This document shows positions 24,470 to 35,680 of a stretch of 64,000 bases of DNA, piece by piece. The position numbers and the translations under genes were made by a program. Position 1 is the first letter of the stretch, and each line of letters starts with the position of its first letter. This DNA comes from Fusarium oxysporum f. sp. lycopersici 4287. Its lineage: Eukaryota; Ascomycota; Sordariomycetes; Hypocreales; Nectriaceae. Location: assembly GCF_000149955.1 (NCBI RefSeq), contig NC_030996.1:575467-639466 (forward strand). Reading direction: 5' to 3'. The notes under the pieces were generated by a model that saw nothing but the letters and a program-made list of their open reading frames with translations, was not told the origin of the DNA and searched no databases.

Positions 24470-24811
24470 CTAAGCACAAGCAGTGCAGACAGCGGCGGCA
24501 GAAGCCTGAACCTGCAGAGCCTCGAGGAAACCGCAGTTGTCAAGGACACAGTTGATGGCCGAAGCCTGAATGGCGCTGGAGCTGGCACACTGGCAAGCAA
24601 TGTTGCTGCAGCCAACGGCGGAGGCGGCGGAGGTGATGCAAGGAGCCTTTCAAAAAACCGTTAGCACTTGAAAGACCGCGGCTTTTGAGGAATGACTTAC
24701 ACCGCAGGTAGGGATAGCAGAGGTCTCGGGACAATCAGTAGGGTTGGCCTGAGGCATGGCAAAGGCAGTGCCGAAGAGAGCAGCGACGAGGAAAGAGGTA
24801 GAGAACTGCAT
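24470..24811 (-). CDS. Small secreted CFEM-domain protein
   Basis: Two exons: 24811-24701 and 24646-24470, 95 aa. Residues 1-18 form a signal peptide ending AFA. The mature protein carries the CFEM Cys pattern: PTCG..C, then GCSNIACQC, then C..LDNC, then two Cys near the end. CFEM proteins are extracellular, often membrane-anchored, and several bind heme through an Asp between the third and fourth Cys. Here that position reads Ser-Asn-Ile-Ala, with Asn instead of Asp, so heme binding may be weak or lost. No GPI tail is present, so it should be freely secreted. Small CFEM proteins of this size are often effector candidates. Confidence 0.88.
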
Positions 24812-25737
24812 GTTGAAGAGTGGTTTCTGATTGGTTGCTGAAGACTGAATTGTAGAGTGTTTGTGTTGAGATGGTTGGTTGTCTGCTTCGAGGACAAAGG
24901 CTCAGTATTTATAGACGAATTCTATTATAGTGAATCACATATAAACATGGACTTCCTGTCTCAATCACGCATGTTCTCCTGAGCTCGGCATTCTCAATTT
25001 CCTTCAATGAATCAGAAGCCATGTGAGCCCTATTCCCTGTCCAAGAGATCCCTGATAAACTGCACTTCCCCACGATTTCGCATGCCGTTGTAACCCCAAT
25101 GCCAGGATTCCCCTCGTTTCTTGGCCAGTCGAGAACGGCACAGCTTTCCCCATGGGGCGCTATGACCTCTGTAGATCTTTAAAAGATCGCAATTAAGGCC
25201 CAAAGCGGGCGATCGGCCGATACACGGATTTCGCTCGCCGAGGAATGCAACTCTGAATACTCTTTATCGGTTCTACATGTGAAGCATGCTGCTTAATTTT
25301 GTAAAAGATAGTTCGTAGGATGATGGCGTTGTTTGGTGCGTTTGTAGCTGCTGTGCCAATCCTGCTTCGGGAATTGTCACATGCTGAAACGGAACAAGGG
25401 GAGGGAATATGCCGCTGGCTGAAAATGCTGAGGACTAGTACAATCTGAGTTCCCAGTCAATATTACCTTCTTATTCTGGTTCCTGGAGCATATTGAAAGA
25501 AACAGACGTCGACCACGCACACTCCGTTCGTGCGGACATAAGCCCAGTTCATCAGCGAAGAAACAAAAGTGCCAATCACCGGCTGTCAGAAGCCTGGAGC
25601 TGTTGAGACATATTTAAGCGCAAATTGACTAGCAGAAGAACTATGCTTTTCTAACGAATGGCTGCCCTAAGTTCTAAGTTCTCTGTGCTGATTTAAGCTC
25701 TCAGCCACAAGTCTCAGCTGCAAATAACACATCTGGC
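24812..25737. other. Upstream region of the CFEM gene and 3' flank of the F-box gene
   Basis: About 930 bases without coding signal. A short AT-rich tract near 24905-24945 lies at the position expected for the CFEM promoter. Nothing else recognised. Confidence 0.4.
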
Positions 25738-27028
25738 TCACAACTGAATGGCTGCCCAGACATCTTGATCGCCAATTTGATGGAGCAAGTCCCGCATCTT
25801 TCTTTTGTCATTGTCATTCCTCAAATCACTGGTATTATACAGTTCCCTGTACAACGCATCGAGCTCTGGCCTGCCTGAAGTACGCCCAACCCAGAATATC
25901 CCTTCTTTCCCCTTGAACCACTCAAAGTGTACATGTATGTTCGACATCTTACACAAAACGTCCATCAACAAGAGCCAGTCTGGCAGATTTGTCAAGTAGA
26001 CATCGTGGAAAGCCACACGGTCCAGGGTCTCTTCATGTCGCTTTATAACGTGTGCTAATTCGCTTGGGTGACAATATCTGCAGCAGAGGGTGAGCTCTTT
26101 GAGCCCTGGTATTTTGAATTCCGAGAAGTAGAGGCACTCATAAGTCCTAGTGTCAAAGTCCAATGTTAAGCTTGATAGTTGGGGAAAGCAAGAAATCAAC
26201 TGGGTGAACGCGTCGTTTGGCCAAGCCCGATAATGTGTGTGGACGGTCATTTTCAAGGCCTTCAGGTTCGAGCTAGCAGCAGGTCGTGCCATACAGATAT
26301 CAGAGATCCCGATAGTGCTGCAAGACTGGCAAGGCAACCCTTTCCAAGGTTTGTGGCAGACCTTGTCGGCAAAGATCTCGATATTCTCCATGCCAAATTT
26401 GATGCTCAAGGCAAAGATATACCCGATCAAATATCGGATAAACCATCTGCCTTTGAACTTTTGGGACTCTTCATAACTCTGAACCTCCGAAAGCTCGTCT
26501 GCTATAAGTGTACGTAAGCCCCAAGGTCGCTGGGCATTAGTGAGCGAGATCGTGTTGCAATTTGAAAGTCTCGCAAAGGCCTGGTCTACGGCGAATATGA
26601 AGGCCGTGGCTGGCAGTCGTTGAGGTATACCGCGCATGTTCTCAAATGTCATTTCTTCTACTAATGTAATGTTAGTACTTCTTCATCCTTATTCCTAGAG
26701 CTCAATGTTGTTCTTTACCTCCATAGTGCTGACGGGCCTCGCATTCTTCTTCAAACCCATACCAGTCACTTTTCACGCGGGTGGGTGAAAAGCCAACCTT
26801 GCGAACACAAGATGCAAATACGGGATGTTTCGCGATGGAGTCAAGATTCTGGACACTTTTCTCATGGAGCATGATATTGCGGGTGTGAAAGAATCTTCTC
26901 CCAAAGGTGACAATCGTGACTTCATTGAAACGTTTGGATGTCTGTCGTAGAGCGGCGAAAGCAGATAGAGGCATGTCAACTACCAACATCAGGATGAGCT
27001 CATTAGGCAGCTCCTGTATGAAAGTCAT
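25738..27028 (-). CDS. F-box protein
   Basis: Two exons: 27028-26719 and 26660-25738, 410 aa. Residues about 4-45 form an F-box (FIQELPNELILMLVVDMPLSAFAALRQTSKRFNEV), the Skp1-binding motif of SCF ubiquitin ligases. The rest is a long alpha-helical/LRR-like region (LKALKMTVHTHYRAW, LSSLTLDF, GLKELTLCCRYC), as in the expanded fungal F-box families, and would bind substrate. The intron (GTAAAG donor, ATTAG acceptor) joins in phase. Targets are unknown; these families vary greatly between strains. Confidence 0.85.
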
Positions 27029-27300
27029 AGTGGCATTTCCTAGAGTGAAGGGATAAGTGGAATGAATTCCTGGTCATGATATGAGTAAGGTTGAAGAAAA
27101 GGAAGTTCAAATGGCAGCTAAGGGGATGATCGCTCTTATATTGTGCTCAGAGACTCGGTTCTAATGCTGAAAACCCCAACATTGACTAGAATAGCCAACA
27201 GAATAATCCAGCCGTCTCAAAAGGCGCTATTCCTCTGCACAGGCAAACGGTAGTCTTTGTCACCGTGGTGTTTCGAAAACTTAAATTTGATATTGGAGTG

Positions 27301-27411
27301 TTGATTTCTCCGCGGTATAATGTCTAAGTTGTGAGCCAGATGTGTTATTTGCAGTTGAGACTTGTGGCTGAGAGCTTATATCACCGCAGAGAACTTAGTT
27401 GATTTCTCCGC
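27301..27411 (+). repeat. Dispersed repeat copy 2 with 13 bp target-site duplication
   Basis: The repeat core is 27314-27398 (85 bp), matching copies at 14562 and 30929 but lacking the first ~11 bases. It is flanked by perfect direct repeats ttgatttctccgc at 27301-27313 and 27399-27411, as left by insertion into a single target. 5' truncation plus a 13 bp duplication fits retroposition of a short SINE-like unit. Confidence 0.8.
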
Positions 27412-27453
27412 AAGACGTGTCATCTGATCTCGCGCCTTGCAACCCTATCTCAT

Positions 27454-29111
27454 TTACTGCCGAATACTTGGACCGATATCGGCCCAGTAATCACACTTTT
27501 TCTGCAAATCCTTGCTAGGCCTCTCCATCTTGGTCTTTCCACCGGTCTCAAACTTAATTCGCTTACGGCCCTTCTCAGTCCATTGCTCCCACTTGACAGC
27601 ACTCTTATCACGATGCGTGTTGGGATCCAAGGTACGAATGAAGCTTGTCCAATAGGCTTGGATCACGGGGACCACGGGGACGTTCTTCCCGCCATTGAGG
27701 TAGCTGGCTGGCGAGCCCGGTCCTGGTCCAAATACAGCTTGATTCTCCACGACGTGAGGAACACCGTAACCTGCGGCCATCTGAGCTGGGTCCTCTACGT
27801 CGTACCAGTAGTTCCAAGAGTTGGGAACTCCATGGAGTGACAGTGCGTTTGAGATATACATTGATGAGCACATGTATCTCATATCTCCGTAGACGTCACT
27901 GACCTGACGCCACCAGCATCCAGGATTGGGGCAAGACTCGTTTTTGTTGGGATAGAGTTCGTTGATCTGCCCCAACTGCTCCAGAGTCAGGAAGGGAAAG
28001 TTGGCCTTCATAAATTCGTTGCTTTCCACCAAAGAAGATGTGTTGACAGGCGTAAAGTTAGTGCCTCCATTGGTGTCATCGCCAGTCATCAGAGGAACTT
28101 TTACGAACTTCCCCTCCTCATAAACCCGATAGGTGACATCAGGAACGAGCTTGCCGTCAATGCTGGGAGTCCACATGAACTGAGGTGGCGTAGTGCTACC
28201 GAGGTTCGGAAGGTTCTTGTTGATCTTCTGGATCTCCTGGGGCGACTTGGAACGAATACAGGGAAGAATATCCTTTTTCGCGCCAACGCAGCCTAGTCGC
28301 ACCGCCAGAGTGTTGAACTGATACACAGATTCTTTCTCGGTAAGGAGAGATCCGAACGAGATAGATTGGGCAATAGCGCCGTGGAAAAGACCTTCATCTT
28401 TGCCTCCATAAGCGCTGAGATGCAGACTGACACTCGCAGCACCAGCAGACTCGCCACCAATGACAACATGGTCAGGGTTACCGCCGAACTTGGAAATGTG
28501 CTTCTGGACCCATTGAAACGCCTTTCGCTGATCGTGGAGACCGACGTTTGGTGTGATCTGGTCAGCATCGTTGAGAAAGCCGTATACACCAACGCGATAG
28601 TTGATGGAAACAACAATCATGTCCAGGTCGCCAGCAACGACCAGAGCAGTGCCGTTTGCGTTGGCATTTGAGTTGCCATTAAAGCCGCCGCCTTGGATAT
28701 AGATATATACTGGAAGCTTGTCCTTCGCTGAGGCTTTTGTTGGTGCCCAGATGTTGAGGAAGAGGCAGTCTTCAGATTGAGTATCGCCAATGATCTTGGG
28801 ATCAGCATCTGTTCCGATGCATACTGTTCCCCGCTGCAGAATGTTAGCAGGGGTCATTGGGCCGACGGAGAAGTGGCGTGACCTACCTTGGTAGCATCCT
28901 GGACCGTTCTTATGCGGGTAGGATCTTGAGGAAGTTTGAACCTCAAGTCCTTGACTGGTGCGGCAGCATAACGAACACCAAGCCATTCCGAAACGCCATT
29001 GTCAAGTACGTTGCCTTTGTACTTGCTATACCCAAGATCAACCGTGGGACTTACGGCAACAGAGAAAGGCAGTAGTGCTGCCAACAACAACAAACGATAT
29101 ACCGACTCCAT
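27454..29111 (-). CDS. Secreted carboxylesterase, type B
   Basis: Two exons: 29111-28887 and 28833-27454, 534 aa. Residues 1-20 form a signal peptide. Family hallmarks follow: SEDCLFLNIWAP, the oxyanion-hole GGG at about 123-125 and the nucleophile elbow GGESAG with Ser at about 204. A GVPHVVEN segment near the C-terminus fits the catalytic His. It hydrolyses carboxylic esters or lipids outside the cell; some relatives detoxify mycotoxins or xenobiotics, but the substrate cannot be read. The 53-base intron is phase 0. A Cys pair in CPNPGC suggests disulfides. Confidence 0.9.
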
Positions 29112-30928
29112 CTTGAAAACCTGTCAGATCATCTACCTAGTCATTCAACTTCATGGTAAACTACATGACTCCATATACTTATCTTCGGCAACCAGAAGTT
29201 GACCCCGGTCGGCGTATCACCGGCCCTTTTACATCTGCCATGCTTGAAGCCCTTAAAAATTAACAGGCTAAACCTCACGAGCTTTCAACGACCGGCGTTG
29301 AGGTTACTGTATTTGGTCAAGCTTTCGGAATCTGGGGAAGCGGTGATGAAACTTGCGGGGAAAATGCAACGCAAGATCTTGAATTGGCATGGCGCGCCGG
29401 CATCATGGCACGGAATAAGCGGAAAAACATGCACCGAAATCTGATGACGTCGGGAGAAGATCTTGTCCGTTCGCCGATGAAAGAGTGTTTGCCGAGGTGC
29501 TTGGATGTAGAACGGGAATACTACTAATAGGAAAAGTCTCGATTTTGAGTGAGACGGGAAACATCACATTCCTGGGAGAGGCACAGCCCTTTGTCGATTG
29601 GTAGGAATTGTTTTCCTTTCTGAGTCACGTAGTCATTCCATGATTGTTTCACGAGACTTAGAAAAACCACGGAGGTTGGGGTCGCGTGTCATGTTGGTTT
29701 GTTACCTGCCCTTTCAAGGACAAATCCAAACCGATGTGTCTAGGGTAAGCTCTCCAGCACCCAAACAGGATAATGAGAGCTGCCATTCATGAAAAGCCAA
29801 TGAACTGGGCTGAAGTTTTGAGCTCTGATGCTGAGACTCATTCATATGAGATTATATACAAGCGAAATAAGAGAGGTGCCTTTATCGGGATATCATGTTG
29901 CCGTTGATGAGGCCGACCTGTAAAATGTTTAATAATCAAACTTCAGGCCAGTTTCAATTCTCTTTGCGGGCTGGAGGTAGTCGGGCAACTCAATGGGGTG
30001 CGGATAAGAATAATTTAGCTCCGCAGGGCGAGAATGAGCATTAATTACCCTAAGAGTCAATGGTTTACAGCACGAATAGCTATGCATGGTGATGTGATAA
30101 ACTTTTATTTAGTGGTCTTGAATCTATGAAACCCGCCGCGACTTCAAACCGCGGGGCTCAGTGAGCCACTAATGTGACGGTTTTGACAGAACATGATGCA
30201 ATCCACGCCTTAAGATAGGGCCCAGATGTTCTTAAAAGTTTATATTAAGCTAATCAGATTCATCGAAAACTTTGCACACGTTTCAAAGTAAGCATTGAGA
30301 CTTGAGCTTAAAATTATAGCCTTCGTTGGCAAGGTCGGTCAATATCTTAGTTACCTATAGCGCGCAAAGCCTCTCCAAGACCTGTTCAGTCGCGGCCATA
30401 AGAAATTTCTCAGAAAGAGCAATCTCTCGGCTTCTGAACAGTGAGAAATTTTTAATAATTTTTTTTCAATACCATTCACTCGTTCAATTCGTCATTTGTT
30501 TAACATCATGTTGGCGGCCAGAATTCTTCCTTCGGGCTTGTTTTGCCACGACTGAGATTCACCAAGTGCTTTTGACTTAGAATGGTCTCTATGTCGCGTA
30601 TATAGTATATTGATAATAGACCTCCTGTACGAGAAATGTGTACCTGGCTACTAAACCTCGAACTCTTGGTCGAAATGAACTTACTGGAGAGCTAGGCGAT
30701 GAATAGCATGTCTTAATTCCAATGACGTTCCGCAAGGAACTCCCTTCTGAGACATCTCAACCTTAATCATGAGCAAAATACCAACAAGACTTCTCTTCGA
30801 TAGTATTGATGCTTATATGAGCTTCTCAAGTTTGCTGAGAGCATCTAACAGGCTTAGCGAACTGGTAAGCAGTAAGTCAGGGCTGACGTGCCGCGAGCCG
30901 TTGATGTCTCAAATGTCACTCTTTCCTG
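29112..30928. other. Gene-poor, partly AT-rich region
   Basis: About 1.8 kb. Frames of 60-85 codons occur (29199, 29598, 30326) but show no domain or splice partner. It includes the esterase promoter on the left. The AT-rich stretch 30040-30480 could be decayed repeat DNA, but I cannot assign it. Confidence 0.4.
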
Positions 30929-31039
30929 GCTCAGGCATTGTGGTATAATGTCTAAGTTGTGAGCCAGATGTGTTATTTGCAGCTGAGACTTGTGGCTGAG
31001 AGCTTAGATTAGCACAGAGAACTTAGTCACTCTTCCCTG
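30915..31039 (+). repeat. Dispersed repeat copy 3 with 14 bp target-site duplication
   Basis: The repeat spans 30929-31025 (97 bp), the longest of the three copies, beginning gctcaggcattgtggtataa. It is flanked by gtcactctttcctg (30915-30928) and gtcactcttccctg (31026-31039), direct repeats differing at one base. The pattern indicates insertion with target duplication and modest age. Confidence 0.8.
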
Positions 31040-31941
31040 ACGATTCAAAATAAGCTCATCACGCCACTAAGCCTCCCATCTCTGACCATCCTGGTTTTTC
31101 TCTAGTCTGCAGAATTAAGCAATGAGGTTGTATGAACCTTGTTAATATTTCCGCGAGATACCTATACTCCAAATACGCAACAGTCGCAGGCCATACTCGC
31201 ATCTTGAGTCAGAGAACGAGATTCGGGATTGTCTCTCAATAGTCATGCCGATATCGTCTTCCAACGCCAAGCAAGCTTGTAATGCTTTTGCGTTTGACCT
31301 CTAGCCTCGGCCGTTCAAGTGACCATTTGCTGGACCTTCAGCACGGTCATCAACTGATTAGAAGCAGTGAGTTTAGCATATTCACTGCCAAGTAATAGTT
31401 CCGCTTGGATTTAGCTTTATCACATACCAGCTTGATTATATCCAAAATTAAGGTTTTCAAGTTTAGCAGCGTGGAAATCAGTGACATTCGACCTCGAGAT
31501 GCAGCTTTCTAGCCTGAGCCTTCCGTTGCGCCAAGACAGGGGTGACCTCCTTAGAGTAGCCCTCCATGCAAGCGACTTTTAGTTAGCGCTAAGCTAACAC
31601 TGTTAACGTTAAGCTCTAGGAGAGAAGATCCCACGTTGGCCATTAAACACTCTGCATCTTCATTATTTAGGCGCTTGTCACCAAACATTTTAGAGCAATG
31701 AGGGTCTGTGGCGCTTTAGGCGAGGGGCCAATTTAAATAGCGATTATCTCCGATCCGCGCACGAGGCCACAATGAGGTTAGAGCAAGGAAGGCTTTGGCA
31801 GGAATTCACTTGAATCCCCTTTTCACTTGGCGCAACGCGGCCTCTTCACAACTTCAGTCTCCCAGCAATCTTTAAAGCGTGGTTGATGGATCTGCTTATG
31901 AGCAACCAAAAAAGATATTTTATTGCAAGCCGTACGACAAG
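31040..31941. other. Upstream region of the Cas1-type gene
   Basis: About 900 bases with no recognised gene; it should contain the promoter. A leader rich in CT lies close to the start. Confidence 0.4.
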
Positions 31942-34614
31942 ATGAACAAATCACGGAGCAGATCGATACCTGTCGTTTTTGCAACTCTTTTCTTAGCCTT
32001 GGTGGCGTTCAAAACTCTTTTCCCTGGAGATGATCCTTATCGCTGTCGCGCGGTTCAGAAAACAGGTCGGTGGATTGACCCGATTCGTGATGAGCATGGA
32101 AATCGGGATCCATTTAAGCAATGGCAGCCTGATGGATGTATCCTCAATCACTACAACTCGCAAGACATCCGCAGATGCACTGAGGGCCGTCCAATTGTGA
32201 TTGTTGGCGACTCGACGTCCAAGAATCTTGGCCTTGCCATAGCTAGCCTGGTAAGCCATCACAAGAGGCGCTAAAGATGATTTGGTCTGACAAGATGATA
32301 GCTCGATAATAAGCAGTACCAAAAAGATAATGCAGCCAGGTTGTACACCAAGACGACATCCTTCAACATGACATATCACGGTCAAAGGATAGAACGCGTC
32401 GCAAACGTCTATCTCTCATCACATGGTGTTCCAGGTCGAGAACAGTTCGTCAGCCACCTCGAAACTTATGCAGAGGAGAAGACAGAGATTCCAACGATTG
32501 AAGATCAGAAAGGCCCGGCATTGATCTACATATCTGCAGGCGCATGGTATACTCATCCTCACTATGGAGGTATCAACTCTACCGCCCTTGATCCCTGGGA
32601 TGATCGTTTCTCGGCATATCAGGATCATCTGTCAAAAGTTGACAAATTCATTGGCGATAATACACCACATGAAGATTGGTTCGGCGCACCGATGGATCCA
32701 CGAGATGGTATTGGAAACCAGATCTTTTATGCACCTCCCGCTGGACCGCGATACTTGGGTAATGATACCGAGAGGATTATCGACAGAGGCCGGAGAGCGC
32801 AAGAAGTGATCGAGATGCAGGATTGGCTTCTTGAAAAGGAGGATGACTTCAGCATTCCGTTTGTCTGGTCTATCGCCAATCTTGTCGAAGGTCAAGATAA
32901 GATCTGGCGCGATCCCCTCCGCACCGGCTTTCATGTCAAGTTTCACATCGCAGAGCTTCGAGCCAATATTCTTCTCAACATGAGATGCAACGCAAAGTTG
33001 GATCGAATGAAGCCGTATCCTTATTCAAGAACGTGCTGTACCGACTATGGTGTCAAGCCATTGGTGCAGCTTTCCGTTGTGGCATTCGGAATCGTGTATC
33101 TGGCTGCTTGCATCATTTGCGAGGTGTTGGACATGTTCGCCGATCGAAGTCCCGGCCAGCCTCGCTTCAAGCTGCTCAACATGCAAGCCGGATGCCTTGT
33201 ACTAGCACTTCTGATGTGCTACTACGCTGATCGCACACAGATGATGGCAAAAGGTAGCAAGCTTTGGCAACTCAAAGATTTAGTCGCGCTTTGCATTCCT
33301 TGTATCGCAATCATGTTAGCTACCATTCGTCGCATCAAGTCACCTGTTCCAGAGGACCTCTCAGTAGACATGCAAGAGTCAAACCAACCATTCCTCTCAC
33401 GAGATCAGACCGATGAGTGGAAAGGATGGATGCAATCTTTCATCCTCATTTGCTACTGGACAGGCGCACAAGGTGGCTCAATCTACGTCTTCATCCGTGT
33501 CTGCATTGCGGCATATCTCTTCCAAACCGGCTACGGACATACACTTTATTTCCTGAACAAGAACGACTTCTCATTCAACCGTGTCGCAGCCACGTTACTG
33601 CGCCTCAACATACTCAGCTGTTGTCTCGCGTACTTTATGGACACAGACTACATGTTCTACTACTTCTCCCCTCTCGTGTCCTTCTGGTTCCTCGTCGTTT
33701 ACGCGACCATGGCGATTAGACCAAGGTACAACAGCGATTTGCAGGTTATGCTGGCCAAGATCTGCATGTCTTGTCTCATTTTGTCGATGATCCTCATGGG
33801 GACGGCTCTTACGCGTTGGGTCTTTGGGATTCTCAACACTGTCTTCAAGATCCAGTGGAGTTACAAGCAATGGTATCGCCGTGTCACACTCGACATGCTC
33901 ATCGTCTATGTTGGTATGCTGACAGCCGTTGCCAACCGGCACTTGGAGATGCCTATTCATCTACGGCTTCGTGTAACGCTTGCTCTGACTGGCGTCTTCG
34001 CTACGATACATTACTTTTATGCCACTTCAGGTCTCCGTATGGCTGCATACGCAAAATGGCATCCATATGTATCTCTTGTACCAGTACTGGGCTTTATCGC
34101 CATGCGGAATGTCTCGGGCCCTGTTCGCAATTATCACTCCAAAGCTATGGCTTGGCTAGGTCGTTGCTCTTTGGAGACCTACATCCTCCAGTTTCACATC
34201 CTCCTCGCGGCCGATACCGATGGTATTCTCATTGTCGATGGTCTCTTCGGCGATGGGTCGCTCATGGGAGACCGATGGAGGACTCTGGTAATTATCGTAC
34301 CAATATTTCTGTTGATCAGTCACTCGGTTGCTGTTTCAACGGGATACATCGTCAGGATCATTATGCATCAAGGCGCAGAAGATGAGAAGCTCGGCAGACT
34401 TCGTTTCTGGACTTGGCTGGAAAAGATCCCAGGCTTCTCAGATCTCTCAGCACCCAAAATTAGGGTAATATGCATTTTATTAGTTATGTGGCTACTCAAT
34501 CTGATGAGCCCGGGACATGAGATCCCGACAGTGTTTGATGGTGGACACTCTGTGGTTGAGGCGCCAAAAGCCCCGCTGGAGATTCCTTACCAAATAGCGA
34601 AGAGTACTGTATGA
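31942..34614 (+). CDS. Cas1-type polysaccharide O-acetyltransferase
   Basis: Two exons: 31942-32250 and 32317-34614, 868 aa. A signal-anchor helix (about 9-27) is followed by a lumenal SGNH-like domain with the GDS block (IVIVGDSTSKN, Ser at about 91), a Cys-rich stem, and then about twelve hydrophobic segments from residue 330 on. This is the layout of the Cas1p family (Cryptococcus capsule O-acetylation, human CASD1), which moves acetyl groups onto glycans in the Golgi. The C-terminal half contains SLETYILQFHILLAAD, typical of the family's acyltransferase membrane domain. In ascomycetes the glycan acceptor is not established. I use the ATG at 31942 because the upstream extension starts at GTG. 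Confidence 0.88.
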
Positions 34615-34952
34615 CGAAAACCGTTTGGCTTACTTGGATCCATGGTTTGGTGTATCAATGGAGTTATTACGGGACTTATATATACATAGAACGCTGTCGC
34701 ATGGCATTATCGATTGAATTGAGCGCCTTTTTGTTGCCTTCAGAAGCCCTCGGTGCTGTAGAGCCCGAGTTCGCCACATCTTGGCTCCGATAAGCACCCC
34801 AGTGAGTTAGCGCAATCCCCCGCCATTCTCGCCGATGAGTCAAGAAGATTTTTTTATGCGCCCTCTGAGCAAATTCTTGGCTCTTCAATTGATCCTTATA
34901 ACTGCACAACCTCAAAAAGCTGAGGTGTCAATTCAATTCAGTCCAGTTCACG
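34615..34952. promoter_or_regulatory. Promoter region of the interrupted MFS gene
   Basis: 338 bases between the Cas1-type stop codon and the original MFS start codon. A repeated attcaattcagtccagtt leader precedes the ATG. No separate gene is visible. Confidence 0.35.
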
Positions 34953-34997
34953 ATGGCTACGTCCAGGTCTTACCCTACACAGGCTCTTGAACTCGAG

Positions 34998-35014
34998 ACT
35001 CTCAGTCTCACTCA
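34998..35014 (+). repeat. Target-site duplication, left copy
   Basis: actctcagtctcactca, identical to 35664-35680. It lies in the coding frame of the MFS gene, right after codon 15. Confidence 0.85.
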
Positions 35015-35663
35015 ACTCTCCCCTGTAAAAATTCTTTCTTGGCACGCACTGTTAGTGCCGTGTTAGGAGCGGGATTTTCTGCAGGCCACGCGACCACACA
35101 AAACTGCGGGGATGCTATCGGCTCCCTAACAGCAGTTTTCAGAGAAGGAATTTTGGAGAGTTCGCCTTCTCTGACAACACCTTTGTCGGATCTAATGGCG
35201 GCACCTCAGAACCAGAACGCCTTAGATATCGGAGGACGATGCCCATGGCATCGGTAGCGACATCCTCCCGATCAACGACGCCGATTGCGATGGGTTTTTC
35301 TCCTTTGAAGGCAAGCCGCACCGTCGGCCTCTGATTCCTTCCCGAGGTTTTTCCCTGCCGCCGCGACAGTCGACTACGAGCTACAACTTGGTTACTGGAG
35401 ATTGTGGACTGCGTCGGCAGATGTAGTGATGCGCGAGAGAATTCTGGTCGGTGGAAAAAGTTCGACAATAGATTGCCCCCGAACCCGCTGACGGGTGACG
35501 GGCTTGAGAAATACAGCACCTTTTGTGCCATTGGTATGCTGGATGGTGAAGGAAGCGGGGTTTCCCTGTACCTAGCTAGCTCAGCACGTCTTTTGCTCCA
35601 GTAGGAGATCTGGCTTCGTTACAGCCACCCAGACGAAAAATATACAAACAAACAAACAAACAA
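35015..35663 (+). mobile_element. Non-LTR retroposon (SINE or 5'-truncated LINE) with (CAAA)n tail
   Basis: About 649 bases between perfect 17 bp direct repeats, ending in five tandem CAAA units. A short tandem 3' tail plus a long target duplication is diagnostic of target-primed reverse transcription. The GC-rich body has no long ORF with reverse-transcriptase motifs, so the unit is non-autonomous or strongly 5'-truncated. I see no clear Pol III A/B boxes at its 5' end, which leaves SINE versus truncated LINE open. It is inserted in sense orientation relative to the MFS gene. It is unrelated to the ~95 bp repeats elsewhere in the window. Confidence 0.8.
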
Positions 35664-35680
35664 ACTCTCAGTCTCACTCA
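35664..35680 (+). repeat. Target-site duplication, right copy
   Basis: actctcagtctcactca, directly after the CAAA tail. Downstream sequence continues the MFS reading frame. Confidence 0.85.

Noticed and set aside
33771..34385. 204-codon plus-strand frame inside the Cas1-type gene
   Set aside because: Alternative frame of a well-supported membrane enzyme; composition rich in Cys, Arg and Ser typical of shadow frames.
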